Shown piece by piece: positions 1 to 5,168 of a stretch of 5,578 nt of DNA. The stretch comes from Chloroflexota bacterium. GTDB taxonomy: Bacteria; Chloroflexota; Dehalococcoidia; Bin125. Positions within the stretch are counted from its first letter, which is position 1, and each line of letters begins with the position of its first letter. Both the position numbers and the translations under genes were made by a program. Location: contig JAPUIR010000023.1 in assembly GCA_027296805.1 (NCBI GenBank), positions 1-5,578 of the forward strand. Direction: 5' to 3'. Below the pieces are notes generated by a model. It had not been told where the DNA came from. It saw only the letters and a program-made list of their open reading frames with translations, and made no database searches.

Positions 1-29
1 CTCTCGCTTCCCAATGCATCGCTATGCTA

Positions 30-59
30 GGTATACAGATTCACGCGCCCCGTTGTCAA
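30..59 (-). promoter_or_regulatory. Predicted sigma70-type promoter firing leftward out of the window
   Basis: On the minus strand a perfect -35 hexamer TTGACA (plus-strand 54-59) is followed after 18 nt by TATACC (plus-strand 30-35), which matches four of six positions of the -10 consensus. Transcription would start near position 23 and run off the left edge, so the gene it serves is not visible. The perfect -35 box and near-ideal spacing make it one of the better promoter candidates in the window. The sigma-factor assignment is by consensus only. Confidence 0.5.
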
Positions 60-273
60 CCCCCCGCCTCTCCCTAACGCGTGGTCTACATCCGCCCGCC
101 GTGTCTAGAACGACAGCCCTGCCACGAGAGTCTCGGCTTAGCCCTGAACTGCTCCCACCCCATGCAGCGTGAGCCTTGGTGGCGCGAACATGCGGGGGGT
201 CTCTCAGGGTGGACCTGGGAGCGAGCTTTCCACGAGCGACCTATAACCCACGCCCCCCTGCAAGGAATAGCGA

Positions 274-377
274 CCCCTGCTGGGGAGCTTGGGGGAACGC
301 CCCCAACAAAACCTCTCTTCCTTATTTTTGGGGTGGGGCGACCTCGATCAGCACCAGCCTTCGTCCTCCAGACAAGC
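274..377 (+). repeat. Direct repeat copy 1, hairpin-bearing intergenic element
   Basis: This 104-bp copy aligns with 488-590 with 12 substitutions and one single-base gap (about 88% identity, counted by hand). Ten of the substitutions are transitions. It begins with CCCCTGCTGGGG, which can itself fold. It then has a perfect 7-bp stem-loop at 289-306, a pyrimidine-rich tract (about 310-329), a GGGGTGGGG block (330-338), and ends in GACAAGC. The CAGGGGC arm that precedes copy 2 is degraded here, so copy 1 looks like the more decayed member. It encodes no recognisable protein. Similar GC-rich hairpin elements occur in multiple copies in some bacterial genomes, but its wider copy number cannot be seen here. 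Confidence 0.8.
289..306 (+). other. Perfect stem-loop in repeat copy 1
   Basis: TTGGGGG (289-295) pairs exactly with CCCCCAA (300-306) around the 4-nt loop AACG. The following bases are CAAAACC rather than a run of T, so it does not look like a standard intrinsic terminator in either direction. Confidence 0.75.
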
Positions 378-476
378 CCCGAGAACCGAAACCGCTTCCC
401 TAGCGCCTCCAAGCTTGCCCCCTTTGGAGATGTGGCTGGACGACCATCTCACGTGCCATTCCCTGATATCTGGGTG

Positions 477-493
477 CAGGGGCGGAGCCCCTG
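477..493 (+). other. Stem-loop at the left end of repeat copy 2
   Basis: CAGGGGC (477-483) pairs perfectly with GCCCCTG (487-493) around a GGA loop. It competes with the overlapping CCCC-TGCT-GGGG fold, so the two would be alternative structures. It is absent as a perfect stem in copy 1. Confidence 0.65.
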
Positions 494-502
494 CTGGGGG
501 GG

Positions 503-520
503 TTGGGGGAACACCCCCAA
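503..520 (+). other. Perfect stem-loop in repeat copy 2
   Basis: TTGGGGG (503-509) pairs with CCCCCAA (514-520) around loop AACA. The stem is identical to that of copy 1, while the loop differs at its last base. This fits, though from only two copies cannot prove, that the stem is the constrained part. Confidence 0.75.
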
Positions 521-602
521 CAAAACTTCTCTTTCTTATTTTGGGGTGGGGCGACCCCAATCGGCACCAGCCCTTGTCCTACGGACAAGCTACGCTCTGG
601 CG

Positions 603-1124
603 ATGAGCCACAAGGTCACCGTCGAACGCAATCGGCTGAAGTTCGCAGCCGGGCACTTCGCGACCTTCGCCGACGAACTCGAACCCATCCACGGCCACAA
701 CTACGCCGTCTTCGTCGAAGTCGAAGGCCCCCTCACCGATGAATCCTGGGTCATGGATTTCTCCCTGCTCAAGCGCCTCGCCCGCGAGGTCTGCGAAGGC
801 CTCGACCATAAATTCCTCCTCCAGATGGACTCCCGCGTGCTCACCATCCAGGAGTCCGACACCCACTTCGAGATTCAATACAAGGCCACCCTGCCCTACC
901 GTCTGCCCAAGCCCGACGTCGCCGCCCTCCCCATCGACAACACCACCGCGGAGCGGCTCTCCGAATACATCGCCGGCGCCCTCCGCTCCCGCCTCGCCCT
1001 GGAGGCCCCACCCGGGCTGTTCCGCCTCCGCCTGGGCGTGGAGGAGATGCCGGGCCAAGCCGGCTGGTTCGAGACCGACCTCAGCGACGCAATGGACACC
1101 TCACCAACGGACCAAGCCCCATGA
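603..1124 (+). CDS. 6-pyruvoyl-tetrahydropterin synthase / QueD-family protein (COG0720), ExxHGH type
   Basis: A 173-residue protein of the tunnelling-fold pterin family, which acts on dihydroneopterin triphosphate or related pterins in folate, queuosine or biopterin pathways, in the cytoplasm. Visible motifs: zinc ligands His18 (in FAAGHF), His30 and His32 (in IHGHNY); the DHK triad segment at 68-70; NTTAE at 113-117; and Glu148 near the C-terminus, at the usual pterin-anchoring place. The nucleophilic cysteine of QueD (CxxxHGH) is replaced by Leu26, followed by Glu27. This gives ExxHGH, the signature reported for PTPS-III enzymes that bypass FolB in folate synthesis. The only cysteine, Cys64, is far from that site in sequence. 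About 40 residues lie between DHK and NTTAE, longer than in E. coli QueD. ATG 603 is chosen because the family's first strand starts right after it; upstream sequence is repeat DNA. No clear Shine-Dalgarno is present. The next gene overlaps by 4 bp. Family assignment is firm; the exact reaction is inferred. Confidence 0.9.
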   Translation: MSHKVTVERNRLKFAAGHFATFADELEPIHGHNYAVFVEVEGPLTDESWVMDFSLLKRLAREVCEGLDHKFLLQMDSRVLTIQESDTHFEIQYKATLPYRLPKPDVAALPIDNTTAERLSEYIAGALRSRLALEAPPGLFRLRLGVEEMPGQAGWFETDLSDAMDTSPTDQAP

Positions 1125-1522
1125 ACCTGACCCGCTGGCTCGGCATCGACCCGATCATCTTCGCCGCCTTCGCCCTGGCCACGTTCGGCCTGTTGGTCGT
1201 CGCGGGCTGGCAGATAGGCGCGGAAGACGACCCCATCCGCCCCCGCGTCTTCCGCGGTGACATCGTCACAGACGACGCTCGCGTCGCCGATTCCGCCGGC
1301 ACCATCAGCGAAGCCGATGGCGATCGCGTCGTCATCCAAGACGCCGCCGGACCCACCCCGGTCAGCCTGGCTCCCGGCGCCATCATCCAGACGCTCTCCC
1401 CGGAGGAGGTCGCTGACGTCGAGCCGGGTGATTGGGTCCTAGTCGGCGGCATCGATGACAACGTCAACGCCTACATCGTCCAAGGCATCGTCGTCGTCAG
1501 CGACGACCAGGTGCTGCGCTAG
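1121..1522 (+). CDS. Small membrane-anchored protein with DUF5666-like beta-rich domain
   Basis: A 133-residue protein of unknown function. Residues about 12-31 form one hydrophobic helix (from PIIFAAFALATF onward) after a short N-terminus carrying a single Arg. I see no lipobox and no good signal-peptidase site, so a signal anchor with the tail outside the membrane is likely. Residues about 44-133 alternate beta-type segments: a GTI...DGDRVVIQ hairpin, a PVSLAPGAIIQ strand, an EVADVEPGDWVLVGG turn and a closing YIVQGIVVV strand. This is the layout of DUF5666/OB-like small barrels; the match is from memory and moderate. Its ATG overlaps the stop of the pterin enzyme (ATGA), which argues for co-transcription and translational coupling; no separate strong ribosome site is visible. 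Codons end mostly in C, like the gene before it. It ends 21 bp from the stop of the convergent permease. Confidence 0.8.
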   Translation: MNLTRWLGIDPIIFAAFALATFGLLVVAGWQIGAEDDPIRPRVFRGDIVTDDARVADSAGTISEADGDRVVIQDAAGPTPVSLAPGAIIQTLSPEEVADVEPGDWVLVGGIDDNVNAYIVQGIVVVSDDQVLR

Positions 1523-1543
1523 GCCCCATCACTCAGGGAACCG

Positions 1544-4500
1544 CTACTCGGAGAGCCGCAGAACCCGACTCAGCGCCAGCCCCGCGAAGAAGCGCCAGGC
1601 GCCCGTCACCCCCAGCACGAAGACCACCACCAGCGCCGCGTACGACGCCCCGATCACCGTCAGATCGGTATCGATGATGAAGGGCGGTAGCACCGGCCGC
1701 CCGAACTCTGTCACCTCCAAGAAGGACAGCATCAGCCGGGTAATCAGCGTGCCCAGATAGGTGCCCACCACCAACCCAATCGCGACCACAGTCAGATACT
1801 CCACCGCCATTTGGGTCAGGATCTGCCGCCCCGAGAGGCCCAGCGTTCGCATCACCGCCATCTCTACGGTCCGCCGCTGGGCCGTGATGTAAATCGTGAC
1901 CAGGAATGCCAGCCCGATCAGCGCCCCCACCGCGATGAACGAGACCAGCAGGATCCCGCTCCCCCCGGCCGCCGTCAGCGGATCCGAGCCCTCCTCCGCC
2001 AGCATCTGCCGCATATCCACGAACTGAATGAACTGGAACGGCCGCCGCGACAGCGTCTCGATCGTGGTCTGCCGCAACTCAGGATCAGCCGGCGCCTCAA
2101 ACCATGCCTCGTTCGGGAAGACCACGGAGTCGAAATCCTGAATCGCACTGATGTGATAGAGGTGATCCAGATTGGCGATCAGGAAACCGCCCTCCGCCGG
2201 ATCGACCGTGGGGAAGAAGTCTGCAGACTCACGGATCAGGATCGGGATCACCAGTCCCCGCACCCGAATCGTGGCCAGTGATCCGATCGATAGGCCCCGG
2301 TTCTGCAGAAAATTAGTGCTCGCAATGACCGGCACCCGGCAGCTCGTGCCCCCTTGGCAGATCACCGGATCCTGCGCGAAGAACCCCCGTCGCCCGATCG
2401 CCGATCCCAGCGACCACTCGAACTCCAGGACGTGCTCGCCGGAGATCGCGTCCCCGATCGGAAGCTGCCGAATCTCATCCAGGCGATCGTTGCGCACCTC
2501 GATCCGCTGCCACCAGCCGAGTTCCGGGCGCTCGAACGTCTCCACGATATGCTCGACGCCCTCGGAGTCGATCGCCACGATGTCGTCGAACTGGATCGTT
2601 CCGGGCTCACCAAACGTCCCGCCGAACACCTCCGTCATAAAGATCGCGTGCAACCGGAACGGTGGCACGAGCCGCGCCAGCGAGCCCACCGTCTCTCCCG
2701 AGAGCTGCTGCCATTCCCCACCCAGTTCTGGACTTCCCAGCCGCACCTGCCGGAAGCGATTGTTGCCGTCCTGCACCCGTGCCCAGATCGTCATATCCGG
2801 TCGCTCGATCGACGGCCGCACCCAGACCCGGATCTCTTGCACGTCGTTGGGCAGCCGCAGCCGCGGATCCTGCCCCACGTTCGGCGCTCCGATCGATGAC
2901 AGCAGATCGCCCAGGCTCGAATCAGCCAGGTCGTCCCGGAACCAGAGCATCTCCTCGGCCCGTTCCGTATCGAGCCCCAGCAGCTGAACGGTCTGCGTGC
3001 CACCCTGCCCCGCCCGGGCCGTGGTCGCCACAATCCGGTACACGGACGCCACGGACTCCACCCCCACGACCTCCTCCAGCGTCTCTCGCAACACCTGCGG
3101 TGGTCGATCCGGGTATGAGCCCAGATCCACCCGCAGATCGACGCCCGCTTCGTACGAGACGCGCTCCTGGAACGAACGATCCACCGTGCCCCCGTACGAC
3201 GCCGCGAAGGTCCCCAGCGCCGCACCCAGCATCAGCAGAAGCGTCAGCCGCAGAGTCGGGCCGGGATTCCGCATCAGCTGCTGCAGCGCGGCGGCCACCG
3301 GCACGCTGACGTAACTTCGGATCGTGAAAGCGACGACGCGGAAGATCAACGGCAGCAGCCGCAGCATCCCGATCGCGAACACCAGCGCGAAGAGGGTGGG
3401 CGTCAGCAGCACCAGCGGATCCGACGACAGACCCCCCACGGAGTTGCGCTGGAACACCGAGCCCCGCAGATCCGCCTCCAGGATCAACCCCACCGCAATC
3501 ACCACGAACGCGATGTCCAAGTAATAGCGCTGGATCACGTTCGCCCCTTGCGGCCGAGCCGCGCGCTTGCGCTGCTCCGACGCCGCTCCGCGCGAGACGA
3601 TCGCCACGGGCACCAGGATGGCCACGATGGCGAAGAGCGACCCTCCTGCGGATAGAGCCCAGGTCAGCGGCTCCAGCGTCGTGTCGATCGCCCTGCCGTT
3701 CGTGACCGCCTCGAACGTCGGCGTGAATCCCAACGCGTTGATCACCAGACTCGCAATGATCGGCCCAATCGCGATCGCCACCCCGGCGATCACGAACCCC
3801 TCCGTGGCGTAGAGGCCCAGCATCTGCCGCAGCGACGCACCGCGGCTCCGCAGCAGAACGATCTCCGTCTCCTCCCGCTCCACCAAGATCGTGGCCACGA
3901 TCACCACAAAGAACAGCACGATCGCCACGATCTGCACCAGCAGCAGCAGGATCGGCACCTCGGTGAAGTTGAGGTCGGTCTCGAACGTGTCCAGCGTGCT
4001 CTCGACCCGGCTGCGGATCAGCCCCTGGGCGCTGAGCAGGTCGCTGCGCAGCGCGTCGAAGCTGGCTTGCGCGTCGTCCAGAATCGACACGTCGAAGCGG
4101 CTCACCGGCAGCTCATCCACCCAAGCCGTCGTGACCAGCTGCCCCGGCAACACCGCGGCGAACGACTCGAACATCGTCGCGTCGGCGATGTAGCCCGTGA
4201 ACACCGGGCCGATCAGCGGCAACCGCACGATGCCGTCAAACGGCGCCGGCTGCGACAACCACAGTGGCGCCTCCGCATCGATCCGCTCGATCACGCCGAC
4301 CAACGTCGCCTGATAGCTGATCGACACGTTCGACGTCGGCAAACACGGCGGTGTCGGCGGCGGCGGCGGTGCTCCGGGCGGGCCCGGCGGCTCGCGGTCG
4401 CACTCATCCGACGCATCGAGCAGCGTGAACGTCTCCCCCAGCGACAACCCGGAGAGCGCCAGCTGCGGAGCCGGCAACGCCACCTCGATCGGGGCATCCG

Positions 4501-4984
4501 CGCGCAGGATGCCGCTCTCGGGGTCGAGCACCACCTCCAGCGTTCGCGGCAGCCGCCCCTCCACGACCGTCACCAGGTCCTCGAGCCCCTCGATCGAGGC
4601 AAACGTCACCCCGGGCGGGTTCGACGCCTGTGCGAACGCCGGCAGCACGGCGGTGAAGGCGCGGCTGGTCCCAATCCGCTGCCGCTTCGCCGAGAGAGAC
4701 CCGAAACGCGCGTCGACGCTGTCCGTGACGTACGCGCGCGCCTCCGCTGGGCGCTCCCCCCCGACGGGCGCGTTCGGCAAAATCGACGTCACGATGCCCG
4801 TGTCGCCCACCCGCTGGCGCAGTTTGAAGTCCAAGCCCAAGTCGGAGATCGCGCGCGTGTACACCGTCGTCGACGCCATCAGCACGCTGGCCACCAGCAC
4901 GCCCACGCCCACCACACTCAGCAGCCGCCAGTTGGCGCGCATCCGTTGCGCGACGAATCCCAAGCTAGACCGGAACGTCTCCAT
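1544..4984 (-). CDS. FtsX/MacB-type ABC transporter permease with two large extracytoplasmic domains
   Basis: A 1146-residue inner-membrane protein. Hydrophobicity gives ten helices, at about 21-43, 344-368, 395-418, 440-463, 489-503, 525-548, 576-598, 1010-1034, 1060-1085 and 1105-1130. This is the duplicated FtsX layout of LolC/E- and YtrF-type permeases. Two cytoplasmic coupling segments follow helices 2 and 8: IVLLRSRGASLRQM (375-388) and EMAVMRTLGLSGRQI (1041-1055). Outer domain 1 (about 44-342) holds a proline-rich loop between Cys195 and Cys214. Outer domain 2 (about 599-1005) includes a jelly-roll-like stretch (about 710-855) and Cys876/Cys882. Such permeases normally pair with an ATPase to move lipids, lipoproteins or peptides, or to transmit force; no ATPase gene is adjacent. 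ATG 4984 is preferred over GTG 5104 and ATG 5074 because GGAGG lies just upstream, helix 1 then sits where the family has it, and the extension uses atypical codons (AGA, CGA, AGG). Substrate unknown. Confidence 0.9.
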   Translation of the reverse strand: METFRSSLGFVAQRMRANWRLLSVVGVGVLVASVLMASTTVYTRAISDLGLDFKLRQRVGDTGIVTSILPNAPVGGERPAEARAYVTDSVDARFGSLSAKRQRIGTSRAFTAVLPAFAQASNPPGVTFASIEGLEDLVTVVEGRLPRTLEVVLDPESGILRADAPIEVALPAPQLALSGLSLGETFTLLDASDECDREPPGPPGAPPPPPTPPCLPTSNVSISYQATLVGVIERIDAEAPLWLSQPAPFDGIVRLPLIGPVFTGYIADATMFESFAAVLPGQLVTTAWVDELPVSRFDVSILDDAQASFDALRSDLLSAQGLIRSRVESTLDTFETDLNFTEVPILLLLVQIVAIVLFFVVIVATILVEREETEIVLLRSRGASLRQMLGLYATEGFVIAGVAIAIGPIIASLVINALGFTPTFEAVTNGRAIDTTLEPLTWALSAGGSLFAIVAILVPVAIVSRGAASEQRKRAARPQGANVIQRYYLDIAFVVIAVGLILEADLRGSVFQRNSVGGLSSDPLVLLTPTLFALVFAIGMLRLLPLIFRVVAFTIRSYVSVPVAAALQQLMRNPGPTLRLTLLLMLGAALGTFAASYGGTVDRSFQERVSYEAGVDLRVDLGSYPDRPPQVLRETLEEVVGVESVASVYRIVATTARAGQGGTQTVQLLGLDTERAEEMLWFRDDLADSSLGDLLSSIGAPNVGQDPRLRLPNDVQEIRVWVRPSIERPDMTIWARVQDGNNRFRQVRLGSPELGGEWQQLSGETVGSLARLVPPFRLHAIFMTEVFGGTFGEPGTIQFDDIVAIDSEGVEHIVETFERPELGWWQRIEVRNDRLDEIRQLPIGDAISGEHVLEFEWSLGSAIGRRGFFAQDPVICQGGTSCRVPVIASTNFLQNRGLSIGSLATIRVRGLVIPILIRESADFFPTVDPAEGGFLIANLDHLYHISAIQDFDSVVFPNEAWFEAPADPELRQTTIETLSRRPFQFIQFVDMRQMLAEEGSDPLTAAGGSGILLVSFIAVGALIGLAFLVTIYITAQRRTVEMAVMRTLGLSGRQILTQMAVEYLTVVAIGLVVGTYLGTLITRLMLSFLEVTEFGRPVLPPFIIDTDLTVIGASYAALVVVFVLGVTGAWRFFAGLALSRVLRLSE

Positions 4985-4987
4985 CCG

Positions 4988-4992
4988 CCTCC
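4988..4992 (-). promoter_or_regulatory. Candidate ribosome binding site for the permease
   Basis: GGAGG on the minus strand lies 3 nt before ATG 4984. The spacing is shorter than ideal, and a second purine run, GAGGG (4997-5001), lies further upstream. It supports the 4984 start because neither GTG 5104 nor ATG 5074 has a comparable site. Confidence 0.4.
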
Positions 4993-5168
4993 ATCGCCCT
5001 CTGACCGACCGCAGGCGGCGCGTTTCGTCGCGCGCACGGCCTTCCGCCACCCAGTTATCCGGGTGCGCGGGCATGCGCCGGAGTCTATCAAGGGCCGACG
5101 TCACAGCAAACGCGACCTGCTTGACGATGGCGCTTGACGACAGCGGGGCGGAAGCCCAGCCTGCATCA

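Larger units (their letters stand above)
477..590 (+). repeat. Direct repeat copy 2, hairpin-bearing element abutting the pterin gene
   Basis: The core (488-590) is the same element as at 274-377, in the same orientation and 214 bp downstream. An additional 7-bp stem-loop (477-493) directly precedes and overlaps the core. Copy 2 also has a potential third stem, TTGGGG at 541-546 with CCCCAA at 555-560, which copy 1 has lost through substitutions. The G-runs at 496-502, 505-509, 543-546 and 548-551 could in principle form a G-quadruplex. Its right end lies 12 bp before the ATG at 603, so it would form part of the leader of that gene's mRNA if transcription starts upstream of it. Confidence 0.8.
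60..602. other. Intergenic region without a convincing gene; holds two repeat copies
   Basis: About 540 bp separate the leftward promoter from the pterin-enzyme gene. Reading frames stay open across much of it only because the DNA is GC-rich. Their translations are low-complexity, match no family I know, and repeat themselves because they run through the two copies of the repeat. Stretch 60-270 shows no gene, tRNA or clear regulatory motif. Stretch 378-476, between the copies, also shows nothing I can name. I found no strong rightward -35/-10 pair for the downstream operon. Confidence 0.7.

Noticed and set aside
289..330. Intrinsic terminator formed by the repeat hairpin and its pyrimidine-rich tail
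   Set aside because: The hairpin is followed by CAAAAC and then a mixed C/T tract rather than an immediate T-run, and no rightward gene ends upstream.
274..590. A short CRISPR array
   Set aside because: There are only two copies, each over 100 bp, with imperfect identity and no cas genes nearby.
81..602. An open frame extending the pterin enzyme upstream by 174 codons
   Set aside because: The extension runs through both repeat copies, repeats its own peptide pattern as a result, matches no family, and precedes a clean family start at ATG 603.
1320..1327. GCGATCGC octamer resembling cyanobacterial HIP1
   Set aside because: I noticed only two copies (here and near 3769) in 5.6 kb of GC-rich DNA, far below HIP1-type density; both fall in coding sequence.
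5055..5091. Rightward promoter for the flavodoxin-like gene (TTATCC ... TATCAA)
   Set aside because: The spacing of 25 nt is too long and neither box is close enough to consensus to call.
4985..5104. N-terminal extension of the permease to GTG 5104 or ATG 5074
   Set aside because: The added residues are charged and low in family similarity, contain atypical codons such as AGA and CGA, and neither start has a ribosome site as good as GGAGG before ATG 4984. It is not fully excluded.
4067..5137. A 356-codon open frame on the plus strand opposite the permease
   Set aside because: It is extremely Arg/His/Pro-rich with no domain pattern, the usual shadow of a GC-rich gene on the other strand.
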